In this document: positions 44,457-53,442 of the stretch, in pieces | Position numbering within the stretch: the first letter of the stretch is position 1 | Layout: each line of letters starts with the position of its first letter | Assembly (NCBI GenBank): GCA_964519345.1 | Contig: CAZFKX010000017.1 | Coordinates: 1-64,000 of the forward strand | Length of the DNA: 64,000 nt | Direction: 5' to 3' | Source of the DNA: Persephonella sp964519345 | GTDB taxonomy: Bacteria; Aquificota; Aquificia; Aquificales; Hydrogenothermaceae | Made by a program: the position numbers and the translations under genes | The notes under the pieces: model-generated | The model's input: only the letters and a program-made list of their open reading frames with translations | The model's database searches: none | What the model was told of the DNA's origin: nothing

Positions 44457-44687
44457 TCACCTCAGATGTAATAGTTTATCAATCTCTTCTTCTGCTTTTT
44501 TTTCATAGTCTGTTTTCTCTTCATCCTGATTATGTTCTATACTCTTTTTTACTTCTTTTACTTTGTAAGGAATTGTTGATGTTCCGACGACTGTTTGTTG
44601 TAAATAAGATATAACTATAGGGAGAAAATTAACGTAAGCATAAAGGACAAAACCTATAGTAAGAATCAGTATGGCTATTTTTACCAT
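44457..44687 (-). CDS. small membrane protein, 76 residues
   Basis: I do not recognise a family. One hydrophobic segment lies near the N-terminus (about residues 3-30), followed by a charged, probably cytosolic or coiled tail (DYEKKAEEEIDKLLHL). It is the first gene of the minus-strand group and its stop sits six bases before the ribBA start, so it is likely co-transcribed with riboflavin and cofactor genes. Confidence 0.6.
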   Translation of the reverse strand: MVKIAILILTIGFVLYAYVNFLPIVISYLQQTVVGTSTIPYKVKEVKKSIEHNQDEEKTDYEKKAEEEIDKLLHLR

Positions 44688-44753
44688 CTTAAACTCCTAA
44701 AATCCGATCAGTTAATAATTAAAATTATGCTTATACTTAAATGTTTTCAAATA

Positions 44754-44791
44754 TTAAGAAATCTTAACAGAAAATTAATATTTTTTTAAAT
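44754..44791 (+). promoter_or_regulatory. PhoP-box-like direct repeats before the porin-pst genes
   Basis: Hexamers TTAAGA (44754), TTAACA (44764), TTAATA (44775) and TTAAAT (44786) recur at 10-11-base spacing, all on one face of the helix. The Bacillus PhoP box is a set of TT(A/T)ACA repeats spaced 4-6 bases, and PhoB boxes also repeat every 11 bases. A TAAAAT -10-like box follows at 44801-44806, so the repeats occupy the -35 region, as expected for an activator of phosphate genes. Confidence 0.55.
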
Positions 44792-44842
44792 TTTTAAGAA
44801 TAAAATCTTATCGGAAAATAAAAATATATCTGGAGGTTAAGG

Positions 44843-45997
44843 ATGAAAAGAATCTTGATCCCGGCGCTACTTATGGGAGCGTTATCAGTAGCATCAGCAG
44901 GAGAAATAGATGATCCTGTTGTTAAAAAGCTTCTTGAGAAAGGTATAATAACAAAACAGGAAGCTTTAGAGCTTGATAAAAAAGAAACGCCTACAGTTTC
45001 CATATCAAAGAGGCTCAAATTCGGAGGAAAGGCTTATATAGGTTATACATTTAAGGATCTGAAAAACGGTTCAGACTCTGGAAGTTTTGAGGTTAGAAGA
45101 GGATATTTCGTTACTAAGTATTACTTTAATGAAAAAGACCATTTTAGATTTACTTTTGATATATCATGGCAGTACCACAAAGAAATAGAATCAGAAGGTA
45201 AAGAGATCAGTTTGAAGATCAAACATTTATACTATTATAAAGACATATCCAATATCGTTCCAGGAACAGGTTTTGAACTTGGTATAGCACATACGCCATG
45301 GCTTGATTATGAAGAACATTCTGGCTGGTGGTATAGATCAATATCCAAGACATTTTACGAAGCCTCAGATGGAGCACATCTACTGCCGTCAGCTGATGCT
45401 GGCATAGATTTTAAAACAAAATTTGAATATTTTTCTGCCGAGTACGGGGTGTTTGATGGGGAAGGTTATGATCATATAGGCAGATCAGATAAAGGTAATA
45501 AACCAAATAAACCTATGATAGAAGGAAGATTTACATGGCATATACTTGGCGGCGGAAAGAAAAAGCCTAAACCTTTGTCTCAGACTTACGCAAATATTTC
45601 ATTACATTCGCTTAACAGCTACAATCATAGGGGATCTAATTACGATTTTTCTGTATTACAGCTTCATGCTGTTTACAATCAGCCTTTATTTCTTTTAGCA
45701 GGACAGTATATTAAGGCTAACTGGGATGATCCTAATGCGAAGGATAATGATGGAAAAGGATACTCATTTAATTTTGAGGTTAGACCTTTTCTTAAAAACA
45801 GACTTGTTTTTCTTGGTAGATATGATAGATGGAATGCAAGAGGTGAATCTTACGATAGAAAGATGTATATATACGGTATAGCATATCATCAAAACAGATA
45901 TATTACCTGGATAATAAACGGTATAAAATCTGATTATCAGAATGATAATGGAAAAGACTATACAAAATATATGATTACAGCAGAACTACATTACTAA
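44843..45997 (+). CDS. outer membrane porin, OprP/OprO-like (phosphate)
   Basis: The 384-residue protein has a signal peptide (MKRILIPALLMGALSVASAG), a short helical stretch (VVKKLLEKGIITKQEALELDK) of the kind found before the barrel in OprP/OprO-type porins, then alternating strands to a C-terminal aromatic residue (AELHY). Its position directly before pstSCAB-phoU and behind a Pho-like box supports phosphate or another anion as substrate. TGGAGG precedes the ATG. Confidence 0.8.
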   Translation: MKRILIPALLMGALSVASAGEIDDPVVKKLLEKGIITKQEALELDKKETPTVSISKRLKFGGKAYIGYTFKDLKNGSDSGSFEVRRGYFVTKYYFNEKDHFRFTFDISWQYHKEIESEGKEISLKIKHLYYYKDISNIVPGTGFELGIAHTPWLDYEEHSGWWYRSISKTFYEASDGAHLLPSADAGIDFKTKFEYFSAEYGVFDGEGYDHIGRSDKGNKPNKPMIEGRFTWHILGGGKKKPKPLSQTYANISLHSLNSYNHRGSNYDFSVLQLHAVYNQPLFLLAGQYIKANWDDPNAKDNDGKGYSFNFEVRPFLKNRLVFLGRYDRWNARGESYDRKMYIYGIAYHQNRYITWIINGIKSDYQNDNGKDYTKYMITAELHY

Positions 45998-46015
45998 AAG
46001 GCAGGAGGAATGGTT

Positions 46016-47023
46016 ATGAGAAAATTTTTAACGGCAATGATTGCGTCAGGATTTTTGCTGGTAAAGTCCTTTGCAGGAGATGTTATAAATGGTGCAGGAG
46101 CTACATTCCCATATCCTGTTTATGCAGCATGGGCTTACCAGTATTATAAAGAAACAGGAATAAGAATAAACTATCAGTCTATAGGATCTGGTGGTGGGGT
46201 GAGACAGATAAAGAATAGAACAGTTGATTTTGGCGCTTCAGATGCACCACTGCCTCCAGAAAAACTGGAAAAGTATAAACTATATCAGTATCCTGCAATT
46301 ATAGGTGGTGTTGTTCTTGTCGTAAATATACCAGGCATAAAAGCAGGGCAGCTGAAACTTGATGGTGATACTGTATGCGGAATATACCTTGGGAATATTA
46401 AATACTGGGACAGTGAAAAAATAAAAGCTATAAATCCTTCTCTTAAGCTTCCCCATAAGGAGATAAAAGTGATTCATAGATCGGACGGTTCTGGAACAAC
46501 AGCAATATTTACAAATTACCTTTCACAGGTATGTGAAGACTGGAAAAATAAGGTAGGTGCAGGAAAGGCTGTTAAATGGCCTGTGGGTATTGGTGGCAAG
46601 GGAAATGAAGGTGTTGCGAATTATGTTAAAAGATTGAAATACTCTATTGGTTATGTTGAGTTTGCATATGCAAAGCAAAATAGATTGAGACATACGTTAC
46701 TTAAAAATTCTGCTGGAAACTTTGTCGAGCCAAACTTTGATACATTTTCAGCCGCCGGTGCAACAGCAGATTTTAATCCTGATAAACATTTCTACTTATG
46801 GATGGTTAATGCTCCTGGTAAAAATGCATGGCCGATAGCTGGCGCTTCGTTTATACTTCTTGCAAGGGAAAAGGTAGAAAATAATAAAAAAGTCAACAGA
46901 TTTTTTGACTGGGCGTTTAAAAAAGGTGATGAGACAGCCAAAAGGCTTGTATATGTCCCTTTACCTGAGGAACTTAAATCAAAAATAAGAAATTACTGGA
47001 AAAAACATGGAATATCTCCATAG
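46016..47023 (+). CDS. pstS: phosphate ABC transporter, periplasmic binding protein
   Basis: The product (335 residues from this start) has a signal peptide ending at KSFAG and the PstS binding-site motifs GAGATFPYPVY, SIGSGGGVRQI, VDFGASDAPL and HRSDGSGTTAIFTNYL. It captures phosphate in the periplasm for PstCAB. The start at 46016 is chosen for its eight-base distance from AGGAGG; ATG 46010 is too close. A hairpin with nine T follows before pstC and may reduce read-through, which would keep PstS in excess of the membrane subunits. Confidence 0.96.
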   Translation: MRKFLTAMIASGFLLVKSFAGDVINGAGATFPYPVYAAWAYQYYKETGIRINYQSIGSGGGVRQIKNRTVDFGASDAPLPPEKLEKYKLYQYPAIIGGVVLVVNIPGIKAGQLKLDGDTVCGIYLGNIKYWDSEKIKAINPSLKLPHKEIKVIHRSDGSGTTAIFTNYLSQVCEDWKNKVGAGKAVKWPVGIGGKGNEGVANYVKRLKYSIGYVEFAYAKQNRLRHTLLKNSAGNFVEPNFDTFSAAGATADFNPDKHFYLWMVNAPGKNAWPIAGASFILLAREKVENNKKVNRFFDWAFKKGDETAKRLVYVPLPEELKSKIRNYWKKHGISP

Positions 47024-47048
47024 TCCTGTTGTTGCTGGATCTTCCGAT

Positions 47049-47070
47049 GGGCTTTTTGCCCTTTTTTTTT
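47049..47070 (+). terminator. weak terminator/attenuator between pstS and pstC
   Basis: GGGC-TTTTT-GCCC is followed by nine T. The stem has only four pairs, so partial termination is more likely than a full stop. A TATAAT at 47073-47078 just after it could add a weak internal promoter, but no good -35 was seen. Confidence 0.45.
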
Positions 47071-47111
47071 GATATAATTGATTAAATACTATCTGAGGGA
47101 TTAAAAAAAGT

Positions 47112-48053
47112 ATGAAAAAGTTCCTAAGGCTTCCTGCTGCAGATTTAATTTTTGCTGTTATATCATTCTCAGCTTCATTTACAATATTAACCTTAATATT
47201 TTCGACAATTTTAGTGCTTTACAACGAATCATCACTTGCCATTCATAAGTTTGGGCTTTTGAATTTTATATTTACGGTTGACTGGGATCCTGTAAAAGAG
47301 GTTTTTGGAGCAGCTGCAAGTTTGTACGGAACCCTTATAACAACAGTACTGGCTCTTTCCATAGCTGTTCCTGTATCTATAGGTATAGCTATATTCCTGA
47401 CAGAGATATCTCCACATTTTTTAAAAACACCTATAGGTATAGCTATAGAAATGCTTGCAGCAATACCCAGCATCATATACGGTATGTGGGGACTTTTTAC
47501 GCTTGCACCTATAATGGCTGAATATATTGAACCAGCCCTACAGTCTGTATTTGGAGATATACCTGTAGTAGGAAAGCTTTTTGAAGGAACACCTATGGGT
47601 GTTGATCTGCTTACGGCAAGTATAATATTAAGCATAATGATAACACCTTTTATAGCAAGTATATCAAGAGACTCGTTTAACCTTACACCTGATATTGTAA
47701 AAGAATCTGCTTATGCTCTTGGAGCGACAAAATGGGAAGTTATAAAAGATATTGTTATTCCTTACTCAAAGCTTGGTGTGTATGGTGGAATAGTTCTTGC
47801 TCTTGGTAGAGCCTTAGGGGAAACGATGGCTGTTGCTTTTGTTCTCGGGAATAAACATCAGATAACGCCTTCACTGCTTGATGCTGCTGCAACAATAACC
47901 GTTACCCTTGCTAATGAATTTACAGAAGCAGATACTGATATATACCTTTCATCTCTTTTTTACCTCGCTCTTATACTTTTTATACTGAGTTTTACAATAC
48001 TTGCTGTAGCTAAATTTTTCCTGCTTAGAGCAGAAAAACATTACCAAAGGTAA
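47112..48053 (+). CDS. pstC: phosphate ABC transporter permease PstC
   Basis: The 313-residue protein has six membrane helices and the ABC permease loop ESAYALGATKWEVIKDIVIP (EAA motif), followed by GRALGETMAVAFVLGN. Other PstC marks are AIFLTEISPHFLK and AIPSIIYGMWGLF. It forms the inner membrane channel with PstA. Six bases separate it from pstA. Confidence 0.95.
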   Translation: MKKFLRLPAADLIFAVISFSASFTILTLIFSTILVLYNESSLAIHKFGLLNFIFTVDWDPVKEVFGAAASLYGTLITTVLALSIAVPVSIGIAIFLTEISPHFLKTPIGIAIEMLAAIPSIIYGMWGLFTLAPIMAEYIEPALQSVFGDIPVVGKLFEGTPMGVDLLTASIILSIMITPFIASISRDSFNLTPDIVKESAYALGATKWEVIKDIVIPYSKLGVYGGIVLALGRALGETMAVAFVLGNKHQITPSLLDAAATITVTLANEFTEADTDIYLSSLFYLALILFILSFTILAVAKFFLLRAEKHYQR

Positions 48054-48058
48054 AGAAT

Positions 48059-48901
48059 ATGGACCTGAAAACAAAGAGAAAGATAAAAGGAAATATAGCT
48101 CTTTTACTTTCAACATTTGCCGCATTTATGGGTCTTTTCTGGCTTGTGTTTATAATATTTGATGTTCTTAGGCACGGCATTACAGCCTTAAATCTTGAGC
48201 TATTTCTTGAAGATCCAGCTCCTCCAGGAGTTCCAGGGGGTGGTTTGAGAAATGCATTTGTAGGACAGTTCTTAATAACTTCAGTTGCAACCATTATTGG
48301 AGTTCCTCTCGGTATTCTTGGAGGTACTTTTATAGCAGAGTATGCAAGGGGAACTGTGTTTGCAAAAGTAATAAGCATACTTTCTGATATTATGGTAAGT
48401 GTTCCTTCCATAGTAGTAGGAACGTTTATTTACGCTCTTTTAGTTAAACCTTTTGGACATTTTAGCGGATGGGCAGGTGCTGCGGCTCTTGCTTTTATTA
48501 TGGTTCCTGTTGTGCTGAGAACTACTGAAGATATGCTTAAACTTGTTCCATGGACTTTAAGAGAAGCTGCGTTTGCCCTTGGAGCCTCTTATTTTAGGGT
48601 TATAAAAGATGTTGTCTATAGAGCAGCAGCTACTGGAATTCTTACAGGAGTTATTCTTGCTATAGCAAGAATAGCAGGTGAGACAGCACCTCTTCTTTTT
48701 ACGTCATTTAATAACTCGTATTTTACAACTAATATGAATGAACCTATAGCATCCCTTACTGTAACTATATTCAACTATGCTATGGGTCCTTATGAAGACT
48801 GGCATGAAAAAGCATGGGCGGCTGCCTTTATAATAACCGTTGTTATACTTATAGTCACCGTAACTTCCCGTATGATCATACACTGGAGGTATAAAAGTTA
48901 A
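48059..48901 (+). CDS. pstA: phosphate ABC transporter permease PstA
   Basis: The 280-residue protein has six membrane helices, the segment PAPPGVPGGGLRNAFVGQF typical of PstA, SVPSIVVGTFIYALLVKPFG, and the EAA loop LREAAFALGASYFRVIKDVV followed by ARIAGETAPLLFT. It pairs with PstC. Its stop shares a base with the pstB start (TAATG). Confidence 0.96.
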   Translation: MDLKTKRKIKGNIALLLSTFAAFMGLFWLVFIIFDVLRHGITALNLELFLEDPAPPGVPGGGLRNAFVGQFLITSVATIIGVPLGILGGTFIAEYARGTVFAKVISILSDIMVSVPSIVVGTFIYALLVKPFGHFSGWAGAAALAFIMVPVVLRTTEDMLKLVPWTLREAAFALGASYFRVIKDVVYRAAATGILTGVILAIARIAGETAPLLFTSFNNSYFTTNMNEPIASLTVTIFNYAMGPYEDWHEKAWAAAFIITVVILIVTVTSRMIIHWRYKS

Positions 48902-49668
48902 TGGAGGATAACATCAAGATAAAAGTAAAAAATTTCTCTTTTTATTATGCAAAATCAGATAAGCCTGCACTTAAAAATATTAATATGCCGGTTTATGAGA
49001 AGAAAGTAACAGCTCTGATAGGACCTTCTGGCTGTGGAAAAACAACACTTTTGAGAAGTTTTAACAGAATGCATGATCTATATTATGGAAACAGATATGA
49101 AGGCGAAATTATTATGGACGGAAAGAATATTCTCTCGGATGATATAGATCTTATAGAACTAAGATCAAAAGTTGGGATGGTTTTCCAGAAACCGACGCCC
49201 TTTCCTATGAGTATATTTGACAATGTCGCCTATGGACTTAAACTTAGAGGTATAAAAAATAAATCAGAGCTTGAAGCAAGAGTGGAAAAAGCTCTAAAAC
49301 AGGCAGCTTTGTGGGATGAGGTCAAAGATAGACTTAAAGATAGTGCTTCAGGTCTTTCTGGAGGACAGCAACAAAGACTTGTTATAGCAAGAGCATTAGC
49401 TGTTGAACCTGAAGTTTTACTTTTTGACGAGCCTACATCGGCTCTTGATCCTATATCAACAGGAAAGATTGAGGAGCTTGTTGTTGGATTAAAAGAGACT
49501 GTGACTATAATAATTGTCACACATAATATGCAGCAGGCAGCAAGGGTTTCGGATTATACTGCATTTATGTATTTAGGAGAGCTTATAGAATTTGACAAAA
49601 CAGATATTATATTCACCTCACCAAAGAAAAAACTGACAGAGGATTATGTAAGTGGAAGATTCGGATAA
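48901..49668 (+). CDS. pstB: phosphate ABC transporter ATPase PstB
   Basis: The 255-residue ATPase has Walker A GPSGCGKTTLLRSFNRMHD, the Q loop MVFQKPTPFPMSIFDNV, the signature LSGGQQQRLVIARALA and Walker B LLFDEPTSALDPIS. These are the exact PstB versions of the ABC motifs. It powers phosphate import. Confidence 0.97.
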   Translation: MEDNIKIKVKNFSFYYAKSDKPALKNINMPVYEKKVTALIGPSGCGKTTLLRSFNRMHDLYYGNRYEGEIIMDGKNILSDDIDLIELRSKVGMVFQKPTPFPMSIFDNVAYGLKLRGIKNKSELEARVEKALKQAALWDEVKDRLKDSASGLSGGQQQRLVIARALAVEPEVLLFDEPTSALDPISTGKIEELVVGLKETVTIIIVTHNMQQAARVSDYTAFMYLGELIEFDKTDIIFTSPKKKLTEDYVSGRFG

Positions 49669-49682
49669 TTGAGGAGGTAATT

Positions 49683-50357
49683 ATGTTAATAAAACCAAGA
49701 CTTGAAGAGATAAGGGAGAGACTGATACAGATGGCTGAAATGGCTGACTTGATGATAGAACATGCGGTCAAAGCCATAATAGAACATAATCCCGAGTATT
49801 TAAAGGTTGTTGATGAGCTTGAGCCTAAGGTTGATCAGATGGAAGTTGAGAATGAGACTCTTATAATAACAACCATAGCAAGGTTTCAGCCAGAGGCAAA
49901 ATATCTTAGAATTCTTGTTATGGATCTTTTTGTAAACAGAGATATAGAAAGAATTGGAGATCATGCGGAAAATATAAAGGAGCAGGCGGAAAGAATTTTA
50001 ACAAAACCTAAGCTTAAAGAGTATGTTGATCTTCCTATAATGACAGAGATTGTTTTGGGAATGGTAAAAGATGCCGTAAAATCACTTGAAAATCTGGATA
50101 CGGAGCTTGCAAGAGATGTTATAACGAGGGATGACAGAGTAGATGCCCTTCATGAACAGATCATACGTGAGATATACACATATATGGTGGAAGACCCTAA
50201 GAATATAAAGGTAGGTATTAGGCTGATCACCGTATCTTCAAATCTTGAGAGAGTTGCAGATATAGCGACTAATCTTGCAGAAGAAGTTATATATATGAAA
50301 GAAGGAAAGATGTTGAGGCATCAGGAATTAGACAAAGATGAAGAACAGTCAGATTGA
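49683..50357 (+). CDS. phoU: phosphate transport regulator PhoU
   Basis: The 224-residue all-helical protein consists of two three-helix PhoU repeats with the metal-binding patterns NRDIERIGDHAENIKE and SNLERVADIATNLAEE. PhoU represses the Pho kinase when PstSCAB reports enough phosphate. GAGGAGG precedes the ATG. The last 20 bases overlap the kinase gene. Confidence 0.96.
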   Translation: MLIKPRLEEIRERLIQMAEMADLMIEHAVKAIIEHNPEYLKVVDELEPKVDQMEVENETLIITTIARFQPEAKYLRILVMDLFVNRDIERIGDHAENIKEQAERILTKPKLKEYVDLPIMTEIVLGMVKDAVKSLENLDTELARDVITRDDRVDALHEQIIREIYTYMVEDPKNIKVGIRLITVSSNLERVADIATNLAEEVIYMKEGKMLRHQELDKDEEQSD

Positions 50358-51357
50358 TCCTGAAGTTTTACTTCAGTTTCTGGATTTTCTTAAAGAAGGG
50401 ATAATAGTTGTTGGTGAAAACCAGAATATCGAGTATATGAATGCCTATGCTAAAGATATCTTAAAAAATGATATCAAAGGTATAGATCCGGTTGGGAAAC
50501 ACTTTTCAGAAGTTATTAAAAATAACTATCTATACTCAATAATATCCTATAAAAACAAAAGAGATTTTAAAGAAGAGATAACTATAAATAACGATATTTT
50601 CCTTGTAAGAATGTATCATATAAACAGCAAGAAGGTTCTTCATTTTCAGGACATAACGTTATTTGAGATATACAAGCAGGCGAAAAAAGATTTTGTCTCA
50701 AATGTATCTCATGAGCTTAAGACACCAATAGCCGTTATGAAAGGTATAGTTGAAACCCTTGAACAGGAGAAAGATATACAGACTATAAAAAAGTTTCTTA
50801 GTATGGCTAAAAAAAGAATTGATCAGATGGACAGTCTTATTAATGATCTTCTTATACTTGCAAAACTTGAGTCTAAAGAAGAAAAGCTGAATATAACAAA
50901 AGCCGATCTTTCAAGAGTTGTAAACTCAATTTTTAATGATCTTGAGCATTTATCTAAGGAAAAAAGTATAAAACTTATAAATTTAGTACCAGAAGGATTC
51001 ATAATAGAAGTGGATCATAAAAAGTTTGATATCCTTTTAAAAAATCTTATTGAGAATGCTATAAAATACAATAAAACTGAAGGCAGTGTAACGGTCTCTG
51101 CTGAGAGAAAAAATGGAGAGATACTAATAAATGTAACAGATACGGGAATAGGAATACCAAAGGAATTCCAGCCTTTAATATTTGAAAGATTTTATAGGGT
51201 TGATAAATCAAGAAGCAGAAATGTTGGAGGGACAGGACTTGGACTTTCAATAGTAAAGCATATAGCAGAAGCTCATAAAGGTAAGGTTGAGGTAAAGAGC
51301 GAGCTAAATGTAGGATCAACATTTATTGTAAGAATACCGGAAAGGAAAAATGGTTAA
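50338..51357 (+). CDS. phoR: PhoR-like sensor histidine kinase without membrane anchor
   Basis: The 339-residue kinase has a PAS domain (about residues 8-105), HisKA with FVSNVSHELKTPIAVMKG, and HATPase with the N box NLIENAIKYNKT, DTGIGIPKE and GGTGLGLSIVKHIAEAH. Position after phoU and the transmitter type match PhoR. Unlike most PhoR proteins no membrane helix is present, so it is predicted to be cytosolic and to reach PstB/PhoU directly, if at all. No phoB response regulator gene lies near it. It overlaps phoU by 20 bases and the next gene by eight. Confidence 0.88.
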   Translation: MKNSQIDPEVLLQFLDFLKEGIIVVGENQNIEYMNAYAKDILKNDIKGIDPVGKHFSEVIKNNYLYSIISYKNKRDFKEEITINNDIFLVRMYHINSKKVLHFQDITLFEIYKQAKKDFVSNVSHELKTPIAVMKGIVETLEQEKDIQTIKKFLSMAKKRIDQMDSLINDLLILAKLESKEEKLNITKADLSRVVNSIFNDLEHLSKEKSIKLINLVPEGFIIEVDHKKFDILLKNLIENAIKYNKTEGSVTVSAERKNGEILINVTDTGIGIPKEFQPLIFERFYRVDKSRSRNVGGTGLGLSIVKHIAEAHKGKVEVKSELNVGSTFIVRIPERKNG

Positions 51358-52168
51358 TGTATTAATATTTACAGATCTTGATGGAACATTACTTAACCAT
51401 GAGGATTATTCCTTTAAGGATGCCCTTGAATCCTTAGAGAGGATAAAGAAGAAAAAAATCCCTATTATCATAGTAACGAGTAAAACAAAAAAAGAAGTTG
51501 AGCTTGTCCAGAGAGATCTTGGTATAGAAGAACCTTTTATTGTTGAAAACGGTGCAGCCATTTTTTTTCCAAAAAAATATAGAGGTTTTAAAATAAAATG
51601 TGATAAGGAAAATAGGTATTGCGTGATAAAAATTGGTAGAGACTATAGTGAGATAAGGGAATTTATAAACAAAATAAAGGATAGATTTAGGATTAAAGGT
51701 TTTGGCGATATGGAAATCAAAGAGATAATGGAACTTACAGATCTTCCCTATGAGAGAGCAAAACTTGCAAAAAATAGAGATTTTACAGAACCGTTCGTTT
51801 TGGAGAATGAAAAAGATATATCTAAACTTGAAAAGATCGCTGATGAAGAAGGATTTAAGATTACAAGGGGCGGGAGATTTTACCATTTAGTAGGAAAAAA
51901 TCAGGATAAAGGAAAAGCTGTAGAGATTGTTAAAAAAATATTTGAAGAAAATACAGGGAAGGTGCCTTTAACTATTGGTCTTGGAGACAGCAAGAACGAT
52001 ATACCAATGCTTAGAGAAGTTGACATCCCGATTCTGATACCCCATATTAATAAAAAGTACGAACCTGTTAATATTCCCGGCATTATAAAAGCTAAGTATC
52101 CAGGAAGTAAAGGATGGAACGAGTCTATCTGGAGAATACTTAATGAAATTGAAAGAGGTTGCTGTTGA
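51350..52168 (+). CDS. gpgP: HAD phosphatase, glucosyl/mannosyl-3-phosphoglycerate phosphatase
   Basis: The 272-residue HAD-IIB enzyme has motif I FTDLDGTLLN, motif II IIVTSKTKKE, and motif III/IV LTIGLGDSKNDIPMLREVD. The family includes MpgP and GpgP, which remove the phosphate from mannosyl- or glucosyl-3-phosphoglycerate to give the solutes mannosyl- or glucosylglycerate. The two glycosyltransferases downstream support this. GGAAAGG precedes the ATG; it overlaps phoR upstream and the kinase gene downstream. Which sugar is used cannot be told from sequence alone. Confidence 0.78.
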   Translation: MVNVLIFTDLDGTLLNHEDYSFKDALESLERIKKKKIPIIIVTSKTKKEVELVQRDLGIEEPFIVENGAAIFFPKKYRGFKIKCDKENRYCVIKIGRDYSEIREFINKIKDRFRIKGFGDMEIKEIMELTDLPYERAKLAKNRDFTEPFVLENEKDISKLEKIADEEGFKITRGGRFYHLVGKNQDKGKAVEIVKKIFEENTGKVPLTIGLGDSKNDIPMLREVDIPILIPHINKKYEPVNIPGIIKAKYPGSKGWNESIWRILNEIERGCC

Positions 52169-53441
52169 GATCTTTCTCAGTTCTATCCGTAGTGTTCATC
52201 CCGAAAATATAATTCCCAGAAATATAACATTAAAAGACAACAGTATAAGAGTATGTGATTATGATATTCCTTTGAAAGGGGATCTTTACGTTTTTGGAAG
52301 TGGTAAAGCTTCCATTGAAATGGCAAAAGTTGTTGAAAAGATACTTGGCGATAGAATAAAAGGAGGAGTTGTTGTATGCAACTATACTGAAAATTTAGAA
52401 AAAATTAGAGTTGTAGAAGGATCCCATCCTGTTCCAACAGATAAAAGTCTTAGAGCTGGAGAGATACTTATCAAAGAAATGTCAAACCTGAAGGAGGATG
52501 ATACATTTTTATATCTTCTCTCTGGTGGAAGCTCTGCGCTGATTGAAAAACCAGTTCCTCCTATAACAATAAAGGATTTACAGAAAACAACCGAGATTTT
52601 GCTTGAAAACAGTATTCCCATAGAAGAGATAAATATAATAAGAAAACATTTATCGCTTATAAAAGGTGGGAGGCTTGGAGAGGTAACAAAATCAAAAGGA
52701 GCTGTTCTTGTTCTTTCCGATGTTGTTGGAGATGATCTTTTTACTATTGGATCAGCGCCTCTTTATTACGATCTTTCAACGTATCGTGATGCTTACGATA
52801 TATTAAAAAGGTATGATCTTTTTGATAAGATTCCCGAAGCTGTAAAAAAAGTGATAAAAGATGGTATTTCAGGTAAGATACCTGATACTCCAAAAAGTGA
52901 AAATCCAGATATAAAACATTTCATAATAGGCAGTAATTTTATTGCGTTAAATGAAGCAAGGAAAAAAGCGGAGAATAAAGGATTAAAAGGATACATATTT
53001 ACTTCTATGTTAAAAGGGGAAGCAAAAGAGGTTGCAAAAGCTGTAGCAAGTATAGGACTGGAGATAAAAAAGTCAGATAATCCTGTTGAGAAACCTGTAT
53101 GTGTTCTTTTTGGAGGGGAGACAACAGTAACTGTGAAAGGAAGTGGAAAGGGAGGGAGAAATCAAGAGTTTGCACTTTCTTCTCTGAAGGAGATAAAGGA
53201 TGTGGATGGAATAGTTATTCTGAGTGGAGGAACGGATGGGATAGATGGAAATTCTGATGCAGCAGGGGCTGTTGTAACAGCTGAATCATATAAGAAAGCA
53301 AAATATCTGGATCTAAATATTGATGATTATTTGAAAAATAACGATTCATACAGTTTTTTTAGAAAAACGGGGGATCTTATTTTTACAGGAAAAACAGGAA
53401 CTAATGTGATGGATATTATAGTAATGATAGTAGAGGGTTAA
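52143..53441 (+). CDS. glycerate kinase, MOFRL family
   Basis: The 432-residue protein has the glycerate-2-kinase/hydroxypyruvate reductase (MOFRL) fold: FGSGKASIEMAKVVEKI, LLSGGSSALIEKPVPPI, VLSDVVGDDLFTIGSAP and the C-terminal GETTVTVKGSGKGGRNQEFA. It phosphorylates D-glycerate with ATP, usually to 2-phosphoglycerate. In this operon it could recycle glycerate from solute breakdown or feed phosphoglycerate to the synthases. It overlaps the phosphatase gene by 26 bases and the next gene starts one base after its stop. Confidence 0.87.
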   Translation: MKLKEVAVEIFLSSIRSVHPENIIPRNITLKDNSIRVCDYDIPLKGDLYVFGSGKASIEMAKVVEKILGDRIKGGVVVCNYTENLEKIRVVEGSHPVPTDKSLRAGEILIKEMSNLKEDDTFLYLLSGGSSALIEKPVPPITIKDLQKTTEILLENSIPIEEINIIRKHLSLIKGGRLGEVTKSKGAVLVLSDVVGDDLFTIGSAPLYYDLSTYRDAYDILKRYDLFDKIPEAVKKVIKDGISGKIPDTPKSENPDIKHFIIGSNFIALNEARKKAENKGLKGYIFTSMLKGEAKEVAKAVASIGLEIKKSDNPVEKPVCVLFGGETTVTVKGSGKGGRNQEFALSSLKEIKDVDGIVILSGGTDGIDGNSDAAGAVVTAESYKKAKYLDLNIDDYLKNNDSYSFFRKTGDLIFTGKTGTNVMDIIVMIVEG

Positions 53442-53442
53442 A

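Noticed and set aside
44688..44842. FMN riboswitch upstream of the ribBA gene group
   Set aside because: No RFN-element consensus blocks were recognised on the minus strand; the region is AT-rich and carries the Pho-like repeats for the other direction.
46010..46015. pstS start at ATG 46010
   Set aside because: It begins one base after AGGAGG, too close for initiation; ATG 46016 has proper spacing.
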